Assembly (NCBI GenBank): GCA_033557675.1
Contig: JAWQRM010000461.1
Location: forward strand, 1 to 22,499
Source: Coptodactyla brooksi
Taxonomy: Eukaryota; Arthropoda; Insecta; Coleoptera; Scarabaeidae
Length of the DNA: 22,499 nt
Direction: 5' to 3'
Shown: piece after piece, positions 12,701 to 20,670 of the stretch
How the letters are laid out: each line of letters opens with the position of its first letter
How positions within the stretch are numbered: the first letter of the stretch is position 1
The notes under the pieces: model-generated
Seen by the model: the letters and a program-made list of their open reading frames with translations, nothing else
The model's database searches: none
What the model was told of the DNA's origin: nothing
Translations under genes and position numbers: made by a program

Positions 12701-15700
12701 TAGTGTTTTGTAACATATGTGTATTTATATAATCTTTACTCTAATTAATAAAATTGATAAAAAAATCTTGCAAACCAATTATATATTTTATTTGTAAGAT
12801 GAAAAACCTGCCAATTAAGACCACCTTTATTATGGCCAATACTTTTTCTCTTATTGGTGGCTGTTATTGACAGGTTTTACTGTATTAACTTTTTGTCTAC
12901 TTTGAGTCAAAAGCTTTTTCCATATCTATAAAGCACAGGTATATCCGTTTATTTTTCCATTTTGTTCATCCTGTAGTTTGTGTCCTTTGTCTTTTCCAAT
13001 ATTGTTTCATACAGTTGTGTTGTTACACATAGTAGTGAAATACCTTTGTAATTTTTAAAATTTCTTGTTCTTCCTCTGTCCAGGTCCGCTACTAATTTGG
13101 TTACGGCGCGACGGTCCGGAAGGCAGGCGACCAAAGCCGCGACGACCGAGGCTGTGCCCACCAGTAAAAAAGCGAGAGTAGCCAAAAATAAGAATAGGAG
13201 GGCTTCAGAGACGACCGACGACTCGTCCGAAGAAAAATCCCAACCTAAGGTGGCGGTCGAGCAACCCCAACCGATCGTTAACGAACAGCCGGCGATAGAA
13301 ATGAAAATCGAACAACCAGAAGGGCTCGTCGAAAAGGATAACACGAACAACATCAACAAACTTAAGGAGAAACCGATCGCGGGACTTAAAGCCACCGTCC
13401 TGCGCAGGATAAAAGATGACATGAGCCAAGAGCCGATGACTTTAATCGATCCGGTGACGGGCCTCTTAACTCCGATGAGGGAGTGCGCGGAGAACAAGTA
13501 CATCCCGGTTTCCGGGAACGGCGCGCAGACGAAAGCGACCGCGGCGCAAACGACGGCCCACGCGCCGGTGGTAACCCAACCGTCGGTCGTCGTAAAGCAA
13601 AAGCCGCAATCGCTGAAGGCGCACGTGCTGTCGTTTCAAAACGCGAACATGATGGTCGTGACGCAACCGGTGCAACCGCAGAAGCCGTCGGTCGTGACGC
13701 CCTGTTCGAGCGCGACGCCCAACTTCGTGCCGAGGTCGAGCCCCCTGCCCGTAACCCAGAACCTGAACGTGAACGTCGCGATGCCCAACAGCTACGTGCA
13801 GTCGCACGTGTCGCCGAGACCGTCCCCGAAGGCGATACCGCCCGGGATAACCATAACCGCGACGACGCCGCAGCTGTCGCCGAACCAGATCATGCTGCAG
13901 AAGCAGCAGCAGCAGCAGGCGATCCAGAAGCCACCCGCGATCCTAAACCCGATAATCCAGTCGCCGATGAACGCCCAGATCCAGCCGACGGTCGTGAAGC
14001 AAATGAAACAGCCGTCGGCGATCGTCAAGACGCAGCAGCAGCCGCTGGGGCTGAACAAGGCGCTGGGGAAGCACGGCGCGCACCCGCCCGTCCTACTCCA
14101 GGGGAGCGTGCCCTCGACCTTTCACAACGCGATCAACCGCGTCGTCCAGACGACCGCCAAGGACGGGGCCAAGGGGGTCACGTCCGCCGAGGTCACGACG
14201 ATAGCCGGGTGCGCGGCCGTGCCGAAAGTCAGCACGGCCGGGCCGCAACGGCACGTGCTGCCGACGGGGATGCCCGTGCCCGGCTACGAGGCCAGCCTGG
14301 TAAGTAGCGCGCGCCCGTTTTAACAGAATTTCAATTTTAACTAACAACGTGTTTACTAACATGCAGCATGGGGAGCGAACGGTGTTTAATCATACGCGTA
14401 GTCCTCCGCCGGCGCACCAAAACTCACCGTCGCCACAGGTTAACCTCTTTTTATTAATGCTTTCTCTTTTTATCCGTTTATTTCTGTTCGGTTAGAGTAG
14501 TTTTGGTGTAGTGTAGGTTTATTATGTATCAATCTTTTTATATAGGGAAACTGTTAAAAGTCAATCAATCTCTTTAAAATTTAAAAATATCTCTTTAAGT
14601 CTCTTTAAAATATTTATTTTCTTAACTTTATTACTTTTATGACATCTTTTTGAACTGTTATTATTAAGAACAGTTCCTAAAATAATTATAAGTTCCAAAA
14701 AGTAACGGTTCGAAACAGTAACAGTTCCAAAAAAGTAACAATTCAAAAAAAGTAACAGTTCCAAAAGTATGGAAAAAAATAACTGTTGAAAAAAAGTAAT
14801 GTTGGTATAATATTATAAATAATGTAACTGTTATTTTTAGGAATAGCTCCAAAATAAATCATAGGTTCCAAAAAAGTAACAATTCCCAAAAGCAATCGTC
14901 CTAAAAAGTAACAGTTCAAAAAAGCAACAGTTTGAAGAAATAACAGTTTGTAGAAAATAACAGATTAAAAAAATAACAGTTCCAAAAAAATATTTTAGTA
15001 GAATAATGTACAACGCGTAATATTCTTTTATCATAAATTGAATTATAAGTTCTAAAAAGCAACATTTCAACAGTTTCAAAAACATGGAAAAAATTACCGT
15101 TTAAAAAAAGTAACAGTTTCAAAATAATATTTTACGATAATATTGTACCCACTTGTTTAGTTTCTTTAAGACAATTTATTACAAATTGTAGGATTTAATA
15201 TTGTTTAATTTCATTATTAATTCAATAAGTGACCCATCTTAAAGACAATAATTATTTTATTATTAAATAAAATAAAACTCGTTTGTTCCATGCAAACTAA
15301 GAATTCTCCTCTTTTACTATTATGGATCTTTTTGAACTGTTATTTTTAAGAACAGTACTAAACAATAGTACTAAAATGTAACAGTTCAAAAAAGCAACAA
15401 TATGAAGAAACTAACAGATTAAAAGAAATAACAGTTCCAAAACAATATTTTAGAATAATGTACAACACATAATATTCTTATCATAAATTTAAATTTTGTT
15501 TTCAAACTTTGTTTAATTTTATTATTAATTCAATAAGCAACCCATCATAAAGAGGACAGTTATCAAGGCTCTTTTTATTGTTAAGTAAAATCTACCTTAA
15601 AGCCTAAATATTAAAATCTAAATTTAAAGTTATTATTAAATAAAAGTTTTGCATTCCAAAAGAACGTAGAAAGTTCCTTTTTTACTTTTGTGGAACCTTT

Positions 15701-18700
15701 TTGAACTGTGATTATTAGGAGCAGTTCCTAAAAAAATCACAGGTTCCAAAAAAGTAACAGTTCCAGAAAAGTAAGAGTTCAAAAAGGTTAACAGTTCCAA
15801 AAAAGTGACAGTTCGAAAAAAATAACAGTTCCGAAAAAGTAACAGTTGAAGAAAAGTAAAAGTTCTAAAAAGCAACAGTTCCAAAAGCATTGAAAAAAAT
15901 AACCGTTGAAAGAAAAGTAATGTTGGTGTAGTATTATAAATAAGTAATGTAACTGTTATTTTTAGGAACAGGTCTAAAGAAAATTTATAAGTTCCAAAAA
16001 AGTAACAGTTCCCAAAAAGTAATAGTACTAAAAATTAACAGTTCAAAAAAGCAACAGTTTGAAGAAAATAGCAGTTTGTAGAGCATAAAAGATTTTAAAA
16101 ACATAACAGTTCCAAAACAATATTTTAGAATAATACAACACGCAATATCCTTTTACCATAAATTTAGTTATAAAAGTTCTAAAAAGCAAGAATTTAAAAA
16201 AAGTAACAGTTTCAAAATAATATTTTAGGATAATATTGTACCCATTTATTTATTTCTTTTAAGGCAATTTATTACAAATCATAGGATGTAATATTGTTTA
16301 ATTTTATTATTAATTTCATTAATTCAATAAGTGACCCATCTTAAAGGCAAGGATTATTAAGACTCTCTGAAAAACGCTTTCAAGAAGCTCTATTATTAAA
16401 TAAAATAAAACTCGTTTGTTCCATACAAACTAAGAAACTTCCTCTTTTACTATTATGGATCTTTTTGAACTGTTATTTTTAAGAGCAGCTCCAAACAAAA
16501 TTATAGGTTCCAAAAAAGTAACAGTTCCCAAAAAGTAATAGTCAAAAAAAAAGTTCCAAAAAAGTAACTGTTCCAAAAAACAATAGTTTCAAAAAGTTAC
16601 AGTTCCAAAAAAGTAACAGTACTAAAACGTGAAGAAAAATTTGAAGAAAATACCAGATCAAAAGAAATAGCAATTCGAAAAGAATATTTTAGAATAATAT
16701 ACAACATAATGTTCTTATCATAAATTTAATTATAAAAGTTCTAAAAAGCAACAGTTCCAAAAGCAAATAAATAAATGATTAATCATTTATTTATTTGCTT
16801 TAAGGCGATTTATTGCAAATCATAGGATTTAATCATGAAAGTAATGAAAAAATTATTGTAGGTTCCAAATTATTGTCTAAAAGTTTTCAAGTGCTATTTT
16901 TAGGAACAGTTTAAAAAAAAATTATAAGTTTCAAAAAGTTAACAGTTCCTAAAGATTAACAGTTGCTAAAAAACGACAGTTTTCAAAAAAAGTAAAGGCT
17001 CCAAAAACGTAACAGCTTCAAAAAGTAACAGTTCCAAAAAAAGTAACAGTTCCAAAAAAGTAACAGTCCTAAGAAGTAACAGTTTAAAAAATAATGAATT
17101 ATGAAAAAGTAATAGTCCAAAAGGATATTATAGGCAAAATATTCTTTTATCATAAATTTAATTATGATTTTAAAAAAATTATGATTAATAATTTATTTAT
17201 TTTAAGGTAATTTATTTCAAATCATAGAATTGAATGATGAATGTTATTAAGAAGACCGTTTTATGAAATAAAATAAAGCTTTTTTATTCCTAAGGAACTA
17301 AGAAAGTTTCTTTTCTAATTTTAAGGAACTTTTTTTAACTGTTGCTTTTCGGAACAGTTCCAGTAACAGTTTCGGTTGTCGATTAATTACTTCGCCAAGT
17401 TGTTTGTTATAAAAAATTTTAATTTTTTTCCCTGACATCAATTTTAATTTATATTTAAATTTCCATTGCAGGGTGAGGGGATGGCGGCCCACTTTCCGCC
17501 CGGCTCTATACAGCTCAGAGCCCACGACCTGCACTACCTGCACCCGTCTCACGTCATGTACCAGCAGCTTCTCAGACACCAGTACATACCACGGTACGTC
17601 CTGATGAGACTTTTCGGAGGCTTCTCTCTAAAACGAAACCTTTCTTTAGGTCCCCGATGGTCACGATGGAGAAGAGAGACATCGACGGGCAAGAAGGCGA
17701 AGAGGCACCCGTCACTTCGCCGCCATTGGAGCTGAGGAGGCCCGGGTCCGTCGGTTTGGCGCTCAACCGGACCAGCGCGGTTCCGCACAGTTTGCAATCC
17801 CCACACGACAGGACGACAGGTATATTGTAGTCATAATTCGTTTATAAATTACTGAATAACTTTCGACATAGATTCCCCACAAATTTACGGGATGCACACG
17901 GCTAGGATGCAACACTACCACCCGGGAAACAGGATTTACGACGCGGAGCCGCCGCCGGCCCACCGGGCCGTGCCGCACACGGCGTTTACCAACGACAGGC
18001 CGTACGCGGACCGCCCGTTAAGCACGGAACGCCCGCCGCTGGTCGGGATGGTCAGGCCGGACAGGCCGCTGAGCAACGACAGGCCGTTCAGCGGACTGGC
18101 GACGTCCGAACCGCTGATGGCGCACGCGGTCAACCACATCGGGGGCCTCGTCGCCGACAGGCCCCTCCCCAACGCCTCTTTCGTGTCCGTCTTGGAGGGA
18201 ATCGCGCGGCAGACGGGGACGCCCAGCGCGCCTGTCAACGTCGAACACCGCGAGTCCCACGACAACCTGTTCCAACTGTTAAAGGTAAATTGAATAGTAT
18301 CCAAAGTGGTTTCTAGACAGATTGAAAGAGCAATTCTTCAAAAACCTCATGGTGATGTTGTCTGGCCCTGGGCCCTTATTCAGATCAATAGAATTTAATT
18401 TGTTTAAAGTATCACTAATACCTACGGACATGTTTGAAGTAATCACATTGGCTGTAGGGCACTTTGAAATTAGATTAAAGTTACTGGAAACTTTAATATA
18501 CACAGGAGAGAAGTGTTCGGCAAACATCTTGGTAATTCCTATACCACCTACGCAAGATTTATTATTATATTTCATAGAATTTGGAATAGCATTTTCTTTA
18601 GTGTTATCTGCTTCTTGATTACCTGCATGTTTATTTTTCGATTCTCTCGTTGAAGATGCTGCAGCATTACCCGTGCATGTGGCAGGGCCTGCTGGCTTTG

Positions 18701-19283
18701 AAGAACGACCAGGCGGCCGTGCAGATGTACTACGTGTCCGGGAACGACGAGGTGGCGAAAATGAGCTTGCCGAAGAACGTGGACGGCTCGACGCCCCCAC
18801 TCAGGATATTCCAAAGGATGAGGCTGGAGCCGCCGCAGGTGGAGGGCGTCACGAGAAAGATGCAGGTGCGTACTTGAATTTTTAGCCTGGCAGGGAAATT
18901 GTTTAATAATTTTCTTCTTCGCGCCCAGGCCGAGAAGGAACACTGCATGCTGCTTGCCCTGCCCTGCGGGCAAACCAGCGAAGACGTCATCGAACAAACC
19001 AGCCTGCTGAGGGCCGGGCTCATCAAGTACCTAACCGAGAAACAGGCGGCCGGAATCATCAACGTCGCCGCGCCCGGTACCAAACAACCCGTAAGTATCA
19101 CTTAAAAGAAAAAGACAATTCGGGACGATTCTAACGTGTTGGGTTTGTTTTCAGCCCGCGTACGTCGTGCACATATTTCCGTCGTGCGACTTCGTCAACG
19201 ACAACCTGCGGAGGGTGGCCCCCGATCTGCTAGAGCGGGTGTCGTCGATAGCCCACCTACTGATAATCATCACCACGGTGTGA
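1..19283 (+). CDS. spen: Split ends (Spen/SHARP family) transcriptional corepressor, C-terminal part, 11 exons
   Basis: Spen proteins are large nuclear RNA-binding corepressors: N-terminal RRMs bind RNA and the C-terminal SPOC domain recruits SMRT/NCoR-HDAC type machinery. In flies they act in Notch, Wingless and EGFR signalling (family knowledge). Seen here: eleven exons join in frame from position 3 to a TGA at 19281-19283 (about 3009 residues). Exon 1 holds SLDEKYEKWSGSRA and AKRSVFDEDSKRLENV, a long charged region follows, and a full SPOC domain ends the protein (HYPCMWQGLLALKNDQAAVQ, RMRLEPPQVEGV, CMLLALPCG, KQAAGIINV, AYVVHIFP). The RRMs and start codon lie before the window, so the gene is 5'-partial. 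The exons are GC-rich and the introns AT-rich and packed with transposon debris. All splice sites are GT-AG. The family assignment is very secure; exact borders are inferred from consensus and phase. Confidence 0.95.
1136..1399. repeat. Foldback sequence (long inverted repeat) nested in the mariner
   Basis: The left arm at 1136-1198 (starting CTGATCGTTTCCTAACC) and the right arm at 1338-1399, read in reverse complement (CTGATCATTTTCTAACC), are about 62 bp each and differ at only about five positions. The loop is about 140 bp. Such arms suggest a MITE or foldback element inserted into the mariner. I did not find a clear target-site duplication. A CACACCCTGTATATA segment (1441-1455), a motif I associate with insect transposon ends, lies just outside. 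Confidence 0.7.
1494..2347 (+). pseudogene. Mariner transposase remnant
   Basis: Residues typical of mariner transposase can be followed in pieces. LDNNILRAKVEQ (about 1487-1525) resembles the DNA-binding region. After a frameshift, QQIGKISRAGVWIPHNLSEE (about 1577-1636) corresponds to the linker region before the catalytic domain. The frame then runs into a CAAT-type repeat. Beyond it, SPYSPDIALSDLHLSCPLQH and FLSGKKFENLDDIQNAISRY (about 2136-2260) give the third catalytic aspartate region. An in-frame stop precedes the last part. The first two catalytic aspartates are missing, so no functional enzyme can be made. Confidence 0.85.
1701..2056. repeat. CAAT/CAGT tetranucleotide-derived repeat
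   Basis: About 350 bp of degenerate tandem CAAT with interspersed CAGT and CAAC variants, seen as higher-order units such as CAATCAATCAGCCAATCAGT. It stays partly open in all three + frames because the unit shifts through Asn/Gln/Ser/Ile codons, so the apparent reading frames rich in NQS are artefacts. It sits where the central catalytic part of the mariner transposase should be. Confidence 0.85.
2727..3251. repeat. Rest of spen intron 1, with two diverged direct repeat copies
   Basis: The stretch after the mariner is AT-rich. A roughly 105-bp segment is present twice in direct orientation: about 2802-2910 and about 3083-3190. Both carry AAAAAATTRGACTTTAA, a shared ACCAATTTRTGAGACAA segment and CAACTCAAGGACAAACTA. 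A weaker similarity extends upstream (CTCTCCTAAACTATTTA at about 2733 against TCTCCCAAAACTATTTA at about 3002), so the full unit may be near 190 bp. I see no gene here. Confidence 0.6.
3252..8344 (+). CDS. spen: spen giant central exon, charged disordered region
   Basis: This single exon of 5093 nt encodes about 1698 residues. The acceptor CATTTCAG|GT is at 3251 and the donor AAAGAG|GTAGTA is after 8344 (phase 0). Order of regions: Pro-rich start with a polyproline run (about 3336-3366); a Ser/Asn-rich part; a polyGln run (about 3790-3812); a Glu/Arg/Lys repeat region likely to form a long single helix or coiled coil (about 3740-4160); a second polyGln run (about 4603-4632); many Lys-rich and Ser-Asp-Ser segments (acidic SDSD patches resembling CK2 sites); nine histidines at 6389-6415; then Pro/Ser/Thr-rich sequence and a Glu/Lys-rich tail ending SDYWSAKE. 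It is compatible with an intrinsically disordered nuclear scaffold. No enzymatic domain is visible. The open frame running on to 8428 is intron read-through, because the next exon continues in phase. Confidence 0.92.
3740..4160 (+). repeat. spen: Coding Glu/Arg/Lys repeat region in spen
   Basis: Purine-rich direct repeats encode iterated EREEKERKEREEKERREREE-like heptads. Several opposite-strand and frame-shifted open frames over this stretch are shadows of this biased sequence. The pattern predicts a stable charged single alpha helix or coiled coil (inference from composition). Confidence 0.75.
8393..9610. repeat. Composite TAACAGTTCC repeat block in spen intron 2
   Basis: Hairpin heads occur at 8413-8437 (GAACTGTT...AACAGTTC), about 8653-8675 and 9399-9423. 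Each is followed by degenerate 16-18 bp units such as TAACAGTTCCAAAAAAG. Between the arrays lie AT-rich segments shared with intron 5 (for example near 8890-8990 and 9237-9400). Minus-strand open frames reading NCYFFGT and similar are simply translations of the repeat. No gene is supported. Confidence 0.85.
9611..10327. other. Remainder of spen intron 2, no gene seen
   Basis: This AT-rich intronic sequence has an A/T-rich segment (about 9700-9815) that repeats wording found at 9280-9350. A more mixed part then runs to the acceptor GGTGTTTCAG at 10327. I see no coding frame, RNA gene or clear transposon. Confidence 0.6.
10328..11037 (+). CDS. spen: spen exon 3 of window, RG/RGG-rich
   Basis: The acceptor is GGTGTTTCAG|GTG and the exon begins VNIDSVIKKVDALCSADELS directly after SAKE of the previous exon (phase 0). 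It includes an acidic segment and then an Arg/Gly-rich stretch (about 10545-10700: ARGGRRGGRSRGGRKTRG and further GGRGGR copies). That stretch resembles RGG-type RNA-binding or methylation regions. IYEFRDDSDDSKDRPRLILT and a basic segment, NTRKSKRLQEKDFF, follow. The donor CCAG|GTAACA is after 11037 (phase 2). The RGG function is inference from composition. Confidence 0.9.
11399..11518 (-). pseudogene. LINE remnant, C-terminal part of reverse transcriptase ORF
   Basis: Read on the minus strand, about 39 codons include SYHALAPFNKLPLDIRALDF and NFKSIIKKY. This resembles the WN-LP-IR pattern that closes the ORF2 of many insect CR1/jockey-like non-LTR elements. It shares the minus orientation of the RT fragment at 12903-13080, so the two may be ends of one element split by later insertions. 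Confidence 0.5.
11799..12170. repeat. CACTATACTA minisatellite in spen intron 3
   Basis: About 370 bp of tandem CACTATA and CACTATACTA variants. The array is flanked by related sequence: AGAAGTATTTGATTTCGAA at about 11776-11794 on the left and AGAAGTATTTTACCTCGAA at about 12174-12192 on the right. This suggests expansion inside a duplicated short segment. It has no coding potential. Confidence 0.85.
12310..12480. repeat. Composite TAACAGTTCC repeat copy in spen intron 3
   Basis: A short copy of the same family as in introns 2 and 5. The hairpin head is at 12324-12349 (GGACTGTT...AACAGTTCC). TAGCAGTTCTAAAAAGC and CAACAGTTCCAAAAGCAT follow, then ATAACCGTTGAAAAAAAATA. The CCAAAAGCATCGAAAAAAATAACCG wording matches a segment in intron 5 near 15880. 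Confidence 0.75.
12481..12902. other. AT-rich part of spen intron 3, no gene seen
   Basis: Sequence between the repeat copy and the LINE fragment. It is very AT-rich with TATATA runs. I see no open frame of note and no recognised repeat. Confidence 0.5.
12903..13080 (-). pseudogene. LINE reverse transcriptase fragment, antisense, at the exon 4 acceptor
   Basis: On the minus strand, 12949-13080 reads NYKGISLLCVTTQLYETILE, the RT region with the NYRGISLL signature of non-LTR retrotransposons. After a frameshift, about 12904-12942 reads YLCFIDMEKAFDS, the RT motif A with its catalytic aspartate. Stops and frameshifts make it inactive. The fragment ends within a few bases of the spen acceptor at 13082-13083. 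Confidence 0.75.
13084..14299 (+). CDS. spen: spen exon 4 of window, Pro/Gln-rich linker
   Basis: The acceptor is CTCTGTCCAG|GTCC; its first base completes AGG after the phase-2 donor, giving VLTRSATNLVTARRSGRQ. The exon holds a basic patch (KKARVAKNKNRR), then LKATVLRRIKDD and EPMTLIDPVTGLLTPMRECA, which look like a conserved short motif rather than low complexity. A long Val/Pro/Gln-rich region with short polyGln (about 13901-13917) makes up the rest. The donor CTG|GTAAGT is after 14299 (phase 0). The open reading on to 14323 is intron read-through. The upstream polypyrimidine region of this exon is formed by antisense LINE sequence (see findings). Confidence 0.9.
14367..14438 (+). CDS. spen: spen exon 5 of window, 72-nt microexon-like exon
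   Basis: A short exon of 24 codons lies between acceptor ACATGCAG|CAT and donor CCACAG|GTTAAC. It encodes HGERTVFNHTRSPPPAHQNS and PSPQ. Both junctions are phase 0, so it could be skipped without a frame change. It is separated from exon 4 by a compact 67-nt intron and from exon 6 by a 3-kb repeat-filled intron. It is GC-rich like its neighbours and in frame with both, which supports it as a true exon. Confidence 0.8.
14632..17360. repeat. Composite TAACAGTTCC repeat blocks filling spen intron 5
   Basis: About 2.7 kb of the 3033-nt intron is one repeat family. Hairpin heads appear at 14652-14676, about 14826-14850, 15334-15357, 15703-15727, about 15953-15975, 16467-16492, about 16893-16910 and 17337-17359. 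Each is followed by degenerate units (TAACAGTTCCAAAAAAG and variants). Most heads follow a leader with TTTACTATTATGGATCTTTT or TTTTGTGGAACCTTTTTG. Tails share TTAATTCAATAAGTGACCCATC. I see no coding content. Confidence 0.88.
17472..17593 (+). CDS. spen: spen exon 6 of window
   Basis: The acceptor CCATTGCAG|GGT (phase 0) follows a T-rich tract. It encodes GEGMAAHFPPGSIQLRAHDL and then HYLHPSHVMYQQLLRHQYIP. The His/Tyr/Leu composition is unlike the low-complexity exons before it and suggests a conserved short motif. The donor is CACG|GTACGT after 17593 (phase 2). A 56-nt intron follows, typical of short insect introns. Confidence 0.85.
17650..17819 (+). CDS. spen: spen exon 7 of window
   Basis: The acceptor is TTTCTTTAG|GTCC; its first base completes CGG (Arg) across the phase-2 junction. 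It encodes SPMVTMEKRDIDGQEGEEAP and then VTSPPLELRRPGSVGLALNR. It is a hydrophilic linker with no recognised domain. The donor ACAG|GTATAT is after 17819 (phase 1), followed by a 52-nt intron. Confidence 0.85.
17872..18284 (+). CDS. spen: spen exon 8 of window, linker and start of SPOC
   Basis: The acceptor CGACATAG|ATTC completes GAT (Asp) after the phase-1 donor. It encodes DSPQIYGMHTARMQHYHPGN and then a repetitive Arg/Pro-rich stretch with recurring NDRP, ADRP and TDRP-like units (about 17990-18165). It ends HRESHDNLFQLLK, the N-terminal lead of the SPOC domain; human SHARP has a similar QLLKKYP lead. The donor TTAAAG|GTAAAT is after 18284 (phase 0). Confidence 0.88.
18289..18640 (-). pseudogene. 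LINE ORF2 fragment, antisense, in spen intron 8
   Basis: An uninterrupted minus-strand frame reads NKHAGNQEADNTKENAIPNS, then GIGITKMFAEHFSPVY, and LNKGPGPDNITMRFLKNCSF. The last part matches the region just before the RT fingers of jockey-like insect LINEs (N-KGPGPD-I---FLKNC). Almost the whole intron is LINE-derived. The frame is still open, so the insertion is fairly recent or only lightly decayed, but it is truncated at both ends and cannot be functional. Confidence 0.8.
18665..18865 (+). CDS. spen: spen exon 9 of window, SPOC domain part 1
   Basis: It encodes the SPOC core: HYPCMWQGLLALKNDQAAVQ, a loop with YYVSGNDEVAKMSLP, then PPLRIFQRMRLEPPQVEGVT. The RMRLE arginines match the basic patch that, in human SHARP, binds phosphorylated SMRT/NCoR tails (family knowledge). 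Two AGs nine bases apart can serve as acceptor: GAAG at 18652-18655 and GCAG at 18661-18664. I chose 18665 because it gives QLLK|HYPCMWQG, aligning without a gap to the usual SPOC start, while the upstream site inserts Met-Leu-Gln. Both keep phase 0. The donor ATGCAG|GTGCGT is after 18865. Confidence 0.88.
18929..19090 (+). CDS. spen: spen exon 10 of window, SPOC domain part 2
   Basis: The acceptor is TTCGCGCCCAG|GCC and the donor CAACCC|GTAAGT; both are phase 0 and the exon is 54 codons long. It encodes AEKEHCMLLALPCGQTSEDV, then IEQTSLLRAGLIKYLTEKQA and AGIINVAAPGTKQP. The CMLLALPCG strand and the helix ending KQAAGI are hallmarks of the SPOC beta barrel. Short introns flank it on both sides (63 and 64 nt). 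Confidence 0.93.
19155..19283 (+). CDS. spen: spen terminal exon, SPOC domain end and stop
   Basis: The acceptor TTTTCAG|CCC is followed by PAYVVHIFPSCDFVNDNLRR and VAPDLLERVSSIAHLLIIIT, ending TV and TGA at 19281-19283. The final hydrophobic strand at the very C terminus matches Spen/SHARP proteins, which end with SPOC. This fixes the gene's 3' coding end and its orientation. Confidence 0.95.
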   Translation, partial: PAYVVHIFPSCDFVNDNLRRVAPDLLERVSSIAHLLIIITTV

Positions 19284-20610
19284 TAACGGCACCGCGACGA
19301 CGCCGACGACGGGACAGGTTTTTCGTTTTCACAGTACCAAGGAGGACGAGACGACGACGAAGACGACGACAGGTCCCCCGACGGGACGGGGAAGTTTATT
19401 TTGAATCGTCACTTGCACTCTCGAAATATATCCGGAACTGTTTACTTAAAGAAAACAAGAAAAAAAAGAAAAGAAAAAACAAAAAAAAGGGAAAAGAATA
19501 ATATAACACTAAATAAATAAATAAAAAAAAAAAAAGGAGAGAATAAATATTTAAATTTCACTGTGATTTCTTGACAAATGTAGTTAATATTGAAAATATT
19601 ATTATAAAAATATTTTAAAAGGTATATTAAAAAAAAAAAATTAAGGATAAAAATAAAACTTACTACCTATATAAGAGATCTCATAAAAAAAACACTTAGT
19701 CGTAATGTTTCATTTTTTTTTTTAAGAATCTTTATTTTCTTATCTACCTTTACAAAAAAAAATATAAAAACCCTCTTTTTTATATTTCCTTTTGTTATTG
19801 AAAACACGGTCGGAAGAGAAAGATTCTTCGTGTGTTTTAAGTAACAACGGAACTGTCGTTATTTTCACTTTCTTTTTACACTTTCTGATTTGAGATTACG
19901 CCCCGAAACGTAGAGGTATAAGTTAATTTATAAAAATCCACATTAAGATTTTCTAATAGCTATTTTCTAATTCTTCGTTGAAACATTTTGCGGTCGCGCC
20001 GAAAATGTTTTTACGACATTATTATTATTATGATTATTATTATTATTATTATCGAAACGTTATTTCCGTACCCCTTACCGATTTCGTTTAATTTTTCTTT
20101 CGCGGTTATTACTGTCGTAACGGGTGCAGAAATGACGACAGACGACGGACGTAGTCTGAAATCACACTAACGAGAGGATTCACAATTTGTTACCTTTTAT
20201 AGTTGGCAAGAAAAAAAAATGGCTAATATAATCGTATATAATATATAAATATTGTAGCATACACGAGGAAACCGAGAGAAAGGGAAAGAGAGAAAGAGAC
20301 AAGTAAATAATAGTTATATGAGAGAAAAATCAATCATTTTTCAAATCGTGTACATGTGAATATATAGTTTTTAGTTTACTTTCTTTTTTTTTTTGTTATT
20401 TACAGTTTAAGCCTTTCTTCTATTCACCGTTTCTCTTTTTTTTTTAGTTGTCGTTATTAAGAACTTGTGTACAGTGTATTTAGCAACTAAGTATGTAAGT
20501 TAGAACGTTAAATGATAATATAGGGAAATTGTGATGTCTATATATTTACTGTAAATTTTGTACATACAAAAAATAATGTGTATTGTGAGTAAACATTATA
20601 ACTATTACAT
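19284..20610 (+). other. spen: Probable spen 3' UTR
   Basis: This AT-rich stretch after the stop has no credible coding frame. It contains A-rich tracts with AATAAA-like hexamers (about 19512-19525, 19541-19546, 19650), an (ATT)n run (about 20021-20052), and several T-rich tracts. A TGTACATA octamer at 20559-20566 matches the Pumilio-type consensus TGTANATA. There may be several polyadenylation sites. The distal end is a guess, placed where AT-richness gives way to more mixed sequence. Transcript ends cannot be fixed from sequence alone. Confidence 0.5.
20559..20566 (+). promoter_or_regulatory. Candidate Pumilio-binding element in the 3' UTR
   Basis: TGTACATA fits the PUF-family consensus TGTANATA. 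It lies near the inferred distal end of the spen 3' UTR on the sense strand. Such an octamer occurs by chance often in AT-rich sequence, so support is limited to motif match and position. Confidence 0.3.
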
Positions 20611-20670
20611 CATTCTGGCGTAAGTTTGATTTCTCCTTCTCCCTTAGGTCTACGCGAAAAAGGACCTCGA

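Noticed and set aside
19136..19501. 121-codon frame across the last spen exon and 3' UTR
   Set aside because: Arg-rich out-of-frame shadow of the terminal SPOC exon running into A-rich UTR.
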